Shown here piece by piece: positions 1 to 9,812 of a DNA stretch of 64,000 bases; position 1 is the stretch's first letter; the number at the start of each line of letters is the position of its first letter. The notes under the pieces were generated by a model. That model was not told the origin of the DNA and did no database searches. It saw only the letters and a list, made by a program, of their open reading frames with translations. This DNA is from Haliotis asinina. Taxonomy: Eukaryota > Mollusca > Gastropoda > Lepetellida > Haliotidae. The stretch covers positions 55,902,753-55,966,752 of the forward strand of contig NC_090281.1 in assembly GCF_037392515.1 (NCBI RefSeq). The letters are read 5' to 3'. Both the position numbers and the translations under genes were made by a program.

Positions 1-756
1 GTTTTCACTTGCGAAATGCTGACGGGCGTCTACGGGTATGGCGTCGACGGGGTGAACGTTATCATCAGGATTGTGTTGTGCAAACCGATCGGTGGGGTGC
101 AGACAGCATTATGGTGTGGGGAGGGATAAGTTATCACCACAGAACCGCTCTGATTGTTTGTCGTGGCAGAGTGAATGCCGTTTACTACCGTGACAACATT
201 CTTCAGAACAACGTTGTTCCCTTCTTTCACCAGCATCAAGATCTACACACATTTCAACATGACAATGCACGAGCCCACAATGCACGTGTTTCGATACAGT
301 ATCTGGCTAACAACAACATTCCTCTACTTCATTGGCCTGCATTGTCACCAGATTTGTCACCCATCGAACACTAGTGGGATTACATCGGCCAACGCCTCGC
401 ACGTCATCCGCAGATCAACAACCTTGGGGAACTCGACAATGCCTTGCAGCAAGAGTGGAATGCAGTGCCTCAGGACTTTATTCAGAGACTTATCCGTTCA
501 ATGAGGAGACGTTGCACAGCTTGTGTTGCTGCTAACGGGGGTCATACACGCTACTGACTTTCCATTTTGACCCCATCTTTATTTCATTGTCAGCTGCATT
601 AAATCTTCACTGTTTTGCTTGATTGTTTTTTGCTTCTTTTCTTTATCAAACATTGGTCTACACAAATATGTAAAATTTACATAGATTGCTCACTTCTGCT
701 CTTAGAAATCCACAATTTTAGGGGTGGTGCGTTTTCAATGATGTTCAGTATATATA
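1..756 (+). mobile_element. Tc1-like DNA transposon, 3' part, decayed
   Basis: The first 558 bases encode the C-terminal half of a Tc1-like transposase. Seen: VMVWGGIS-type motif, the catalytic Asp in HDNARAH and the catalytic Glu in SPIEH, separated by 34 residues (DD34E spacing), and a C-terminal SMRRRC...NGGHTRY end typical of the family. An in-frame TAG at 372-374 sits where the family has Leu between SPIEH and WDY, so this copy is inactive. The 5' half lies off the left edge. The 3' non-coding tail probably runs to about 756, where a TA-rich tandem repeat begins; the exact end is uncertain. The copy lies in or beside the lectin gene on the opposite strand. Confidence 0.85.
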
Positions 757-906
757 TGCATCAGAAGGGGATCGTAGCAGTATAAATCGATGTTGTCATG
801 TTTATATATATATGCATCAGAAGGGCATCGTAGCAGTATAAATCGATGTTGTCATGTTTATATATATGCTTCAGAAGGGGATCGTAGCAGTATAAATCGA
901 TGTTTT
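749..906. repeat. Three tandem copies of a ~54-bp unit
   Basis: Three near-identical copies of a unit running from TATATATGCATCAGAAGG to GTTGTCATGTTTA stand head to tail, directly after the Tc1-like tail. Copies differ at only a few positions, so the expansion is fairly recent. Confidence 0.85.
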
Positions 907-1218
907 CTCACAATTAACTGTAACAGTTATCGCCATTTTGAATTTCTCTTGCCATTTGTGAAATAATGCATAGATTTACATCAATCATACAGTAACCTTG
1001 AATAACTGATTTAGTGACTATGTGGGTGCTTCTTTTAGTTTTACTGTCATGACTGGGAATGAAAAACAGTTAATGACTTGTGAACTTGAACTTGCTACTA
1101 CATAGGTCCATTAATTCAATTTTCTTTTGCTGTCCTTTATTGTCAAACACCGAGGGTAGATGCACTGACCCCATACCGAGACTGCTATATTGGCTTTTAG
1201 CTAGCCAATAGGAAAACA
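907..1218. other. No gene seen
   Basis: AT-rich, unique-looking sequence. I looked on the minus strand for the next C-type lectin exon and did not find one. Confidence 0.5.
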
Positions 1219-1372
1219 TATTGGTTAAGGCTTTTGGTCGTTATGCCAAAGACCGGGTTCAATCCTCCTCATTGGTTCAATGTGTTATCCTTGTGTTATC
1301 CTTCCACATCCCCCGACATGATATTGTTGGAATATTGCTTAAAGCGGCGTAAAACCCAACTCACTCATTCTC
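1219..1372 (+). mobile_element. SINE-A copy, diverged
   Basis: This matches the tRNA-headed SINE found repeatedly in this window (here called SINE-A): remnants of the box A region (GGTTAAGGC), an altered box B (GGTTCAATCC), then the shared tail with AATATTGCTTAAAGCGGCG and an ACTC run. It is more diverged than most other copies. Confidence 0.7.
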
Positions 1373-1464
1373 CCGTGGTCTCAGACTCAGATACAATAAG
1401 AACTTTCTTTGTCACTTCAAAGCACCATTAACATCACATGCCAGCCTCCTGGTGCCTCGCTCAC

Positions 1465-1688
1465 CTGATCAGTAAACGCCGTCCATACATTGTTGTCACT
1501 TGTCCTGCAGTCTATCAAATCTCCCATCAACATCAGCTCCACCAAACTTCTCGGTGACGGTAAGTCGCCGCCATTTTGTTGGCATGATGTCCTCGCGTCT
1601 TGCCAGGTGCTTTTCGTGTTGAACAGTTTATAACACTTCCCATAAATGTCCCTCCAACCGTCAGCTTCGTTGCAGAGATCATATGTAT
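1465..1688 (-). CDS. Lectin gene exon 5: start of second C-type lectin domain
   Basis: The acceptor reads TATGTACCAG and the donor is a strong CAG|GTGAGC. The exon opens with two bases of a split codon and closes in phase 0, the same phase pattern as exon 2, which starts the first domain. It encodes the CNEADGW to WTAFTDQ segment. The acceptor's pyrimidine tract is weak, so the 5' edge is less sure. Confidence 0.75.
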
Positions 1689-4600
1689 CTGGTACATAAT
1701 ATATCGCACGTTTAGCTAGGGATAAACTCATTTCAAATAACGTCAGCGAAATTGTATATCAGAGATTATACATGTTTGTAGACTTTCATACAGTAGTTAT
1801 CACTGACGAATATCTCATGACATAGCTTAAGTGAAAAGTATGTCGTGTTATTCCTGTAGTTGCACAACATCCCTTGTTACGCCTGTGCGATACGCCTGTT
1901 GATGAACAATATACGGTGTTATGCCTATAGCTGATAAATATCTCGTGTTAAGCTGTAACTTAAAATATTTCTTACTACACTCCTAGCTGAAAACTATCTC
2001 GTATTATAGCTGAAGCTAGGAAAATATATGATGTTATACGTGTAGCTTAAAAACTGAAACATTTCTCATTTTAATTGAATGAGTTGTGTTATTAAGGAGC
2101 ATTCCCGACTCACGGATATGCAAATGAGTGGTGACATTTTGGATTTGTTTGACGTAAATGGAGGAATTTAACTGATCGCGTTTCTTAAAAATACAAACAA
2201 TTCAAGTCAAAAGGCTTGAAACAATGTCAACACCTCACCTGCAGATCTTTCGCAAATGGTAGGTATGGCCGATGTACATGGGGTAAAATTAATCTGTCCT
2301 CGAGAAAACCCGAATCCGTATATTAACGCACAAAAGTACTTCCGCTGGATGTATGTCGACGTGAAGGTCGGCTGTTGGTTACTGTACCAGTGACTGGAGA
2401 GATATATATTAATATATGTATACATAACAGGCATATGAAGAATGAGGACAATATTTGGAAACTCATTTTCGCCTCATCCTTCATCTATTGTCCAAACAGC
2501 TCATGTTTATATATCACCCAAAATTACTTCTCACGTATCACCTCCTTGCAACGACTTCAGAATTTATATACATGTATACACGTATCCATAAAAATGGATA
2601 CCCTGAACTTCTAGAATGCCAATTGAAGAGGTCATAACAGAAGTATGTCAAGGGTCATCCAATTCTTTCATATTACAATAGTAAATATTTCATTCTATAT
2701 AAAAATGTAGAGGTTGAGTTTTAATACCGCGTTTAGCAATATTCCAGCAATATCACAGCCGGGGACGCCAGAAATGGGCTTCACACATCAAAACCATCCG
2801 GAAAGAATCCGGTGGCCTTTTATCCTTTCTGGCCCTCCCTTACCCAATAACCTGTATCGTTTCCTAGATGCTTAGATCCATACTTAAGATGTTGATCACT
2901 GGATTTTCTGAACCGGACTCGATTATTTACAGACCGAAACCATATAGCTGGAATACTGATGTGTGTTGCGATGAACAACAAACCAGCCACCCCTAATCTC
3001 GATCCCTGAACTTACAATAAGTAACCAATCCGTAACGTTAATATTCGTTAAGGTTTTCCTTCTTGCATGGTGAACACGAAAACCACTAGATTTCTACACT
3101 CACGCTGCTGTTGCATTGTAGGGTGTCCCGTCTCCCCAGGTCCACGCCTTGTCGGTGTCGTTATATCTCAGCGATATGTAGTACTGGATGTTTACGGCGC
3201 CTAACATAGACTTCACGAAAATCTGGAAAGAACAAGTTTGGCATTTACGGTTCGGAAACACACGAGGGCGAGTGAATATGGTTTTACTGGGGGTTCAAGC
3301 AATTTTCCAGCAATATCACGGCAACGATTTGTGATGCGTTAGATTACTTCGCCACGGGCCTTATGCCGCTTTTAGCAATATCCCAGCAATATCACCGGAT
3401 TTCAGGCAAGGGCCACCAGAAATTGACTTCACACATTGTACTCATGTGGGGAATCGAACCCGGGCCTTTGGCATGACGAGCGAACGCTTTAACAGCTTGG
3501 CCACCCCACCGCCGCAAATAGTAGTGTAGCAGTGGGATCTTGAGAAAGGGGAGTGCACCGTCCGTCATCACTCGTCATGAGAGTTTCAGTGGTGGGTTAA
3601 GAAACTTTCAGGACGAAAGGGTATATGGGTGCAAACCCCGCTCTCTGGATCTGCTAATGTTATGCCTACACACACCCGACAATATTGTATATACATACCC
3701 ATTCCGCCTCGTTGCTAATGGAGAACAGAGATGCATTGTTTAATGCACAGTTCTGCAATGATTGGTCATAGTTCTGCCTCTGGGTGGTCATGTAATAACA
3801 TCGGTCATTGTTTTCCGTCCAGCCCGCTGGACATCGGCCGAACGTTGTTGCCACTAGAGGAATATAATGGTGAGATTCAATGAAGCCAATGCCGTCACCT
3901 GTTATAAACTGTTATAAACACATGCAGAGTGGGTGAGTGAGTGAGTTGAGTTGAGTTTTATGTCGCACTCAGCACTATTCAAACTATATATCGGCAGTCT
4001 GTATATCTGGAGCAGACAATCCAGTGATCAACAAAATGGGCATCGATCTGCGCAACTGGGAACCGATGACATGTGCCAACCAAGTCAGCGAGTCTGACCA
4101 CCCGATCCCATTAGTCGCCTCTTACGACAAGCACAGTCGCCTTTGGTGGCAAGTATGGGTAGCTGGAGGCCCATTCTACCCCGGATCTTCACGGATCACA
4201 ATACATACGGAAGATCGTAAAACACATTTTCTCGGAGGAAGTATAATATGTTTTTAGGACCTGAAGACATTACTTCAGAGATACTTTGAGCTCATCCTTC
4301 AGGCAAAACACAAGAACGGGCACCTGTGTGCCGCAATGGAAGGATTTCTTTTAAGGTTCGGGCAGTATGGTGTCATGGAATACGGCACATTGTGCCATAA
4401 CTGAGTGAAAAGATTCACAATTCCTGCAGGATATTAACACAGGTACTACCACCCATTTACTATAACTGCATAAATGTATTTAAAATTCTTGCAGTATGTT
4501 AACACAGTAAATGACACCTAGGTGTTATAACTTTATAACTGAGACCCGTGAGGTCCGTGGTAGAATAGGTCTTCAACAAACCATGCTTGCCATAAAAGGC

Positions 4601-7600
4601 AACTGTGCCTGTCGTAAGATGCGACTAACGGGATCGGGTGGTCAGCTGCGCAGATCGATGCCCATGCTGTTGATCATTGGATTGTCTGGTCCAGACTAGA
4701 TTATTTACATCCCGCCGCCATATAGCTGGGATATTGAAGAGTGCGGCGTAAAACTGAACTCACTCTCTCACTTAATAACTGAATTACTGTATTCTAAGTT
4801 CTTGCAGCATACGTGGGTGTTGTAACTGGGTTACACACCAAATGATTGACGGCATATGTCCATCTCCGGGACTGATCACACGGAATGGCTGGACTGGCAA
4901 CAGGAACATGTAACACCAACTTTGGGAGAAATTGTTATCACAGACGGAAACATTCTCATGCTCTCGCTAAAAGGTGCAGAATGTTTTGCTACATTGCATG
5001 ATGCTTAACACTAGACTAAAGTCTAGTTTGTAGTGAAAACGTACCGATGAATTTCAAATGTAAATAATGTAAATGTATCGTCATAATTCTAGGGGGTTAG
5101 GCGCATTAAATGAAACACAGAGCACAATTGAAACCTACAATAAATTCATACATGGAAACCAGGTTGAAACCTGCAATAAACTCATACATGGAAACCAGGT
5201 TGAAACCTACAATAAACTCCTACATGGAAACCAGGTTGAAACCTACAATAAACTCATACATGGAAACCAGGTTGAAACCTACAATAAACTCGTACATGGA
5301 AACCAACTGGATCCCGCTTGGAGGAGTGGGTAATGAAACGAACTGGAAACCATCCTGAAATGGTGCAGTTTCAGTTGCATGGAAACTACAATGAAACTAT
5401 AGGAAACTCCCTGGAAACCAACTGGAAATGTTGGTTTCCATGACGTTTCTTCTCGGTTTCAGTGTTCCGGAAACCAGCTTATTTTTGCAGTGCAAGTAGG
5501 GTTGTTCTAACTAACAATCATTACGTTCTGCACGTGCATTTGTTTCACAGTTCCAACTACTGCGCTTACCCCCTTGCAATACAAACCAGTAATAACGATT
5601 TGAATCTGTGATCGTTTGTTAAACAACTTTTATCTGAGAATAAAGTTTCAGCTGTAAAGGTAAAAGGTAAAGGAGTCGTAATTTCACTTTATTTGGTTTC
5701 CTTTTTTGTTTAAAGTGAAATTCACATTTTCACTGGAAACAGATATAGTCACCGTTGTTCCAGCTGCTCTGTGATGATGTCTGAACTAGACAAACCAATG
5801 GTTGATATCGTGAGCAAGCCCCTCTCGGTATGACTTCATACATCAATCATATCTGCACCGAGTCTTGTCGCTAACATGGCACGCTGAATTTCATTGCTTG
5901 TGTCCTGATGACCGGGGTTGTTGTGCATAATATCAATCACTGGTTTGTCCGATCTGGATTGGAATATTTACAGGTAATATTGTCTGAATATAAATGAGGC
6001 TCTCACAGAGTAAATTTAGTGTGTTTGGTGTTCCTTTGTATGTTTCCAGGTAGTATTTACTTTGGCGTATCTCATGTGACACTTCCCCGTTTAACATATA
6101 GCCTTAAGGACATGAATCAAAAGTCCCAAGTCACTCATATTCGGGGGCGTGAGGTAACCAAGTGGTTAAAGTGATCGCTCGTCACACCGAAGACCCAGGT
6201 TCGATTCCCCACAAGGGTATAATGTGTGAGACCCTTTTCTGGGGCACTCACCGTGATATTGCTGGCATACTGCTGATACTATTTACGTAAAGCTCACTCC
6301 AGAATGATTATTTACCGTTCTGTAAATAGCGCGAAGTCTTTCAGCATTGTTTCAGCCCTGAGCTCGTCAAGGCTTGACAACCTGATATGATATGGGCTGT
6401 TCTAAGACGCTGGTGACTTTTATGAAACCTCGAACACGACTATGGTACTAACAAACCAAGAAATATATTCTTGAAGAATCTGGATTCGACCCCAAACTCT
6501 TAAGTTTATGAAAACACTGGGACTATGACCAGAGCCATTGCCTGATGAGTAGAAGGTCGGGCATTCCATTCATGACTAGGTCATATCTCAAAAGCAAGGT
6601 GCACCCGTTGGTGGTATATATTTACTGAAATCACAAACACAGTGCTAAAAGAATATTGGGGAATTGGTAATTGCCATCAGTTTAAGACGATGTTTCTAGC
6701 GCACCCGAAGTTTTTAGGTGTATCTGTTAAATTTGTTGACTTTGTTGATATTCAAATTATTTATACTGTAAAACTACAAGGTTTCATTCATTGGTGTGGC
6801 GTGATCTTGTGTTATATTGTGCAACTGTTCAGCTGACTGGTGTACCGGTACGGAAACAAAGACTGATGACTGACTGCAAAAGTACTGATAACACACCGGT
6901 ATCAGTGTGTGTGTGGCTCCTAATGCTCATGTACGCTGATAAAGGATCGAGGATAAACCACCAACAGATAATGATAAAATTGTGCTCAGTAATTTTTTTT
7001 ATTTTTATTTGTTTGTGCCTCGCACATAACTTTGGGGTTTCTGTAACCCTGTAACAAATGGTGAGTTTCCACTAGAGGAACTAATAGCATTAAAAACAAA
7101 AACAAAAAAAAATTCCCATCGCCTCCAAGAATGGCAAGAGTTTTATACGGGGAGTTCAAAGACTAACTCTGATACTAACCCACCCAGCAACGTTAACAAA
7201 TACAAACAACTAATATATCCTCTGTGCTAGGTATGTACATCGATGTGTACAAAAACAAATTGGTGAACAAGTCATATTGAGTATAATTAATATTACTATG
7301 GTCAAAGTTGTGAAAATCTTATGAGTGAGTGTGTGAGTTTAGTTTTACGCTGTTTTGAGCACTAATCCAGCAAATATCACGACGGGGACTCCAGAAATGG
7401 GCCGCAGTATCCATGTGGGGGATCGAACCCGGTTCTTCGGCGTGACGAGTTAACGCTTTAACCACTAGGTTACACCATCGCTCCTGTTATTTTTTGTGTA
7501 CTTTTTGTTATTCTAAGAACATTTTAATTAAAATGTACGTAATAACTCCTACTGAAATATACTGGACAAAATAAGTTAGGGATATTGGTATATTTATGAT

Positions 7601-7987
7601 TGACATTTTATCAGTGTGTCAATGAGTAGACAGATCATTATTCATAATTTCAGAATTTACGTATATCCTTAACTATTTTTGTTCAGTATCTATACTGAAA
7701 AGCGGTAAGCATCCATCGTTAGTGTCGATCAGAGCAGTGAAAACGGAGTGTGGTTAAAAACGGATATTTGTCCTAAACCCCACGAACCAGTCTCTGTGCC
7801 GAAGCGTGTTGAACAATGTTATCGGCATCTGACCAGTAAGAGTCCGTCGCGATGAATTTGTTAAAAACGCAATACTATAATGAAAACCGGGTTCACAATC
7901 TAACGTACGACCAATTCCACAATTGTCTTCAAACTTACCTGAAGTGGCTAGAATAAATATCAGTAATATATAAGATCTTTCCTCCAT
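1465..7987 (-). CDS. Secreted tandem C-type lectin domain protein (partial gene, five exons)
   Basis: Five exons join with matching phases: 7939-7987 (signal peptide), 3699-3853, 3104-3222, 2239-2393 and 1465-1688. Exons 2-4 build one complete C-type lectin domain: CPAGW start, RCYYM, QNCALNN, WTWGDGTPYN, then WYSNQQP, YFCALIYG, TPC and TICE, with six cysteines. Exon 5 opens a second domain (DGWRDIYGKCYKL ... ARTSCQQNGGDL ... NNVWTAFTD). Its remaining exons lie off the left edge. The protein should be secreted after removal of the N-terminal hydrophobic stretch. Members of this family bind sugars or other ligands, often in innate defence. In the complete domain the usual calcium/sugar motifs (EPN or QPD, and WND) are replaced by QQPT and INF, so calcium-dependent sugar binding is doubtful. 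Introns carry SINEs, a minisatellite and a MITE. Confidence 0.85.
2239..2393 (-). CDS. Lectin gene exon 4: C-terminal third of first C-type lectin domain
   Basis: Acceptor ATATATCTCTCCAG, donor GCAG|GTGAGG. The exon starts with one base completing the Ala codon split from exon 3 and ends with one base completed by exon 5. It encodes WYSNQQP, the YFCALIYGFG core strand and the closing PC...TICE cysteines. Confidence 0.8.
2716..2806 (-). mobile_element. SINE-A fragment (3' part)
   Basis: The complement strand carries the SINE-A tail half (GATATTGCTGGAATATTGCT followed by a variant of GCGGCGTAAAAC). The tRNA-like head is missing. It lies in the intron between lectin exons 3 and 4. Confidence 0.65.
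2866..2975 (+). mobile_element. SINE-B fragment (3' part)
   Basis: Matches the end of the longer repeat (here called SINE-B): GTTGATCACTGGATTTTCTG, ACTCGATTATTTACAGACCG and ATATAGCTGGAATA. The head is missing. Confidence 0.65.
3104..3222 (-). CDS. Lectin gene exon 3: middle of first C-type lectin domain
   Basis: A near-perfect acceptor (TTGTTCTTTCCAG) and donor (AGC|GTGAGTG) frame an exon encoding IFVKSMLGAVNIQYYISLRY followed by the WTWGDGTPYNATA segment. It starts in phase 0 after exon 2 and leaves two bases for exon 4. It is too short to show up as a long ORF. Confidence 0.85.
3262..3513 (-). mobile_element. SINE-A copies: one full (3358-3513) and one tail fragment
   Basis: On the complement strand 3513-3358 carries the whole unit: GGTGGGGTGGCC start, GTTAAAGCGTTCGCTCGTCA, box B GGTTCGATTCC, and the GATATTGCTGG...AAAAGCGGC tail. 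A second, degraded tail fragment (3262-3330) abuts it. Confidence 0.8.
3699..3853 (-). CDS. Lectin gene exon 2: start of first C-type lectin domain
   Basis: The acceptor TTATATTCCTCTAG is strong and the donor is TGG|GTATGT. Two bases of a split codon are completed by the last base of the signal exon. It encodes RCPAGWTENNDRCYYM, QNCALNNASLFSISNEAEW. This is the typical N-terminal CTLD half with the early disulfide pair. Confidence 0.85.
3928..4202 (-). mobile_element. SINE-B copy
   Basis: Near full-length unit on the complement strand, from CCGTGAAGATCC to the ACTC-type tail, with GACACATGTC, CAGATCGATG and GATCACTGGATTG landmarks. It sits in lectin intron 1. Confidence 0.8.
4541..4775 (+). 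mobile_element. SINE-B copy with internal deletion
   Basis: Starts at GACCCGTGAGGTCC and ends in GTGCGGCGTAAAAC plus ACTC repeats. Compared with other copies it lacks the stretch around GACTTGGTTGACACATG. Confidence 0.8.
5128..5325. repeat. 36-bp minisatellite, about five copies
   Basis: Unit from AAACCTACAATAAACTCATA to CATGGAAACCAGGTTG. Because 36 is a multiple of three, ORFs stay open through it, but there is no other sign of coding. More scattered GGAAAC motifs follow to about 5475, including the inverted pair GGAAACCAAC ... GTTGGTTTCC. Confidence 0.9.
5480..6142. other. No gene seen (lectin intron 1)
   Basis: No ORF, family motif or strong repeat recognised. The stretch lies inside the 4-kb intron between the signal exon and the first lectin-domain exon. 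Confidence 0.5.
6143..6300 (+). mobile_element. SINE-A copy
   Basis: Head GTAACCAAGTGGTTAAAG, GATCGCTCGTCAC, box B GGTTCGATTCC, tail GTGATATTGCTGGCATACTG. The tail is degraded at its end. It is inserted on the antisense strand of the lectin intron. Confidence 0.8.
6301..7320. other. No gene seen (lectin intron 1)
   Basis: AT-rich sequence with short ORFs of no recognisable family. Confidence 0.5.
7323..7484 (-). mobile_element. SINE-A copy
   Basis: The complement strand has a tRNA-like head with GTTAAAGCGTTAACTCGTCA, a box B variant before CCCCCACATGG, and a tail ending in ACTCACAC repeats. Confidence 0.8.
7562..7686. mobile_element. Small TA-flanked MITE, Tc1/mariner type
   Basis: A 125-bp element flanked by TA on both sides. 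Ends are inverted: CTGGACAAAATAAGTTAGGG against the complement of CCTTAACTATTTTTGTTCAG, about 22 bp with a few mismatches. No coding capacity. A second copy lies at 30771-30889. Confidence 0.75.
7939..7987 (-). CDS. Lectin gene exon 1: start codon and signal peptide
   Basis: ATG at 7987 begins MEERSYILLIFILATS, a short basic/polar start plus hydrophobic core typical of a secretory signal. It ends at a perfect donor, CAG|GTAAGT. The single leftover base is completed by exon 2 (giving Val), which places this exon in the lectin gene despite the 4-kb intron. An AT-rich TTTAATATATA motif about 165 bp upstream could be a TATA-type element. Confidence 0.75.
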
Positions 7988-8236
7988 TAGAAATCTGTGC
8001 CAGGGTGTTTACACAGGGTTGCGCTGTACCGCCATCTACCAGCGGTCTGTCGTCACAGATACAATTAAGGACTGTTATCTGTATGTACTTCAGACCGCCC
8101 ACTCTAGGCGTCCTATGTACGCTGTTCTCGCCGAGACGTACATGCATGTATATATTAAACGTTTTGTAAGGTCCAGTAATCTGATTTCGTAATCACATAA
8201 AATATTCAGGTTTATTGACGTCGATGTTTAAGTTCA

Positions 8237-8590
8237 GTGAGTGATTCAGCTTAGCTTCCAGCAGTATTCCAGCTGTATGGCAGCGGTCTGAAAATAATCA
8301 AGTCCGGAGCAGAGTCAGTGAGTGAGTGAGTTTTTAGCAATATTCCAGCGATATCACTGCGGGGGACACCAGAAAATGGGCCTCACTCATTGTACCCATG
8401 TGGGGAATCGAACCCGGGTCTTCGGCGTGACGAGCAAACGCTTTAACCACTAGGCTACCCCACCGCCCCTCCGGAGCAGAGAAATCCAGTGATCAACACC
8501 ATGATCATCGATCTGTGCTACTGGGAACCGATGACCATGTGTCAACCAAGTCAGCGAGCCTGACCACCCGATCCTCTTACGACAAGCATG
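8237..8590 (-). mobile_element. SINE-B copy split by a SINE-A insertion
   Basis: The two halves (8237-8314 and 8470-8590, counting the duplicated target site) form one SINE-B on the complement strand. A SINE-A (8315-8469) is inserted in it. Confidence 0.85.
8315..8469 (-). mobile_element. SINE-A copy with target-site duplication
   Basis: A well-preserved copy on the complement strand (GGTAGCCTAGTGGTTAAAGC head, box B GGTTCGATTCC, ACTC tail). It is flanked by the perfect 12-bp direct repeat TCCGGAGCAGAG at 8303-8314 and 8470-8481, the mark of LINE-driven insertion. Confidence 0.95.
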
Positions 8591-8599
8591 GGTTACTGA

Positions 8600-9390
8600 A
8601 GATTAATTCAAATCAGGATCTTCACGTGTGTTCTAGATTTAGACTTTGATATGACAATTCCCTCAAGATTAGTCAGTCAGTGATTATTATTAATTTAATG
8701 CCACGGGTTTACTGTTATTCGCAACGACCAATTTGAGTGTTGGACTGTGAAGGGTACTATTAAAACTATTTCTTTGTTAGTGAAAAACGATGCGTGCTCT
8801 CTTTCTGATGTTCCAGCGTAAACGTATTAACCTGACACCTGGTTATGGACCTGAGAACATTCATTATAGGTGAGCTCCGAACCTGTTTTCTCCAACTTTG
8901 AAATTAAATTAAATAACTGATATGAAGTCAACCTTATTCAGTCAGATTTTGTTCCGAACCAGTTTAGATAGCTTTGATTTGGATTCCATCTTGTTTGTTG
9001 TGCCATATCAGCAAAACCTGACAGACAGCTGAAACCATTACTCGATATGCTGTCATAAGGAATTACATGGTTACTGTTTGCCTGTTTCCAACACATTTTG
9101 TTCGTTGACATAATGGTCAGATTTCTGATCATGAATGTTTACAGTAGTGACGCTAACTTACATCACACCTTAGCCTAGCCGAATTTAAGAGTCTTAAGAG
9201 TGTGACACATGTTGTTTACATATGACACATATTTGGTTAATTCCGTACGCACAAAGATATATTTTACTTAGTTTTCTTGAAAAGGTCTTGAAAAAGTAAA
9301 TGTTTCTGATCTTTCCCTTGGTCTGCAAGAAATTTGAAAACACTGTCCATCAGATTTGGCCAGATGTTCCAAGTGGTGTTTTCTCTTGCA
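8600..9390. other. No gene seen
   Basis: Region between the lectin gene and the EF-hand genes. AT-rich, without a recognised coding exon or repeat. Confidence 0.5.
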
Positions 9391-9393
9391 CGA

Positions 9394-9655
9394 GACCCCT
9401 GAAGGGTAGAATAGGCCACCAGCAACCTATGCTTGCCATCAAACGCGACTATGCTTGTCGTAAGAGGCGACTAATGGGATCGGGTTGTCATGTCGCTGAC
9501 TTGGTTGACACATGCCATCGGTACCCAATTGCGCAGATCGATGCTCATGGTGTTGATCACTGGATTGTCTGGTGGAGACTCGATTATTTACAGACCGCCG
9601 ACATATAGCTGGAATATTGCTGAGTGTGGCGTAAAACTAAACTCTCTAACTCTTG
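9394..9655 (+). mobile_element. SINE-B copy, full length
   Basis: Shows all landmarks: CCTGAAGGGTAGAATAGGCC, GCTTGTCGTAAGAGGCGACT, GACTTGGTTGACACATGCCA, GATCACTGGATTGTCTGG, ACTCGATTATTTACAGACCG, and the tail GCTGGAATATTGCTGAGTGT followed by GGCGTAAAAC. Confidence 0.9.
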
Positions 9656-9812
9656 CACGATATCATTAGTGACCAACTCGTGCTAGTCCGGGACAAGCCG
9701 AATAGCGCCTTGTGCCCCTCTCGAAGGATTTCATATTGGCACAGGAACATCAGAACTACTTCAAACTGAACGATAACTCTGTTCCTGTTTTTTTGTTTTT
9801 AAAAAATGGTAC

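Noticed and set aside
7935-8147. 70-codon minus-strand ORF overlapping the lectin signal exon
   Set aside because: Different frame from the signal peptide; it is upstream or untranslated sequence of the lectin gene.
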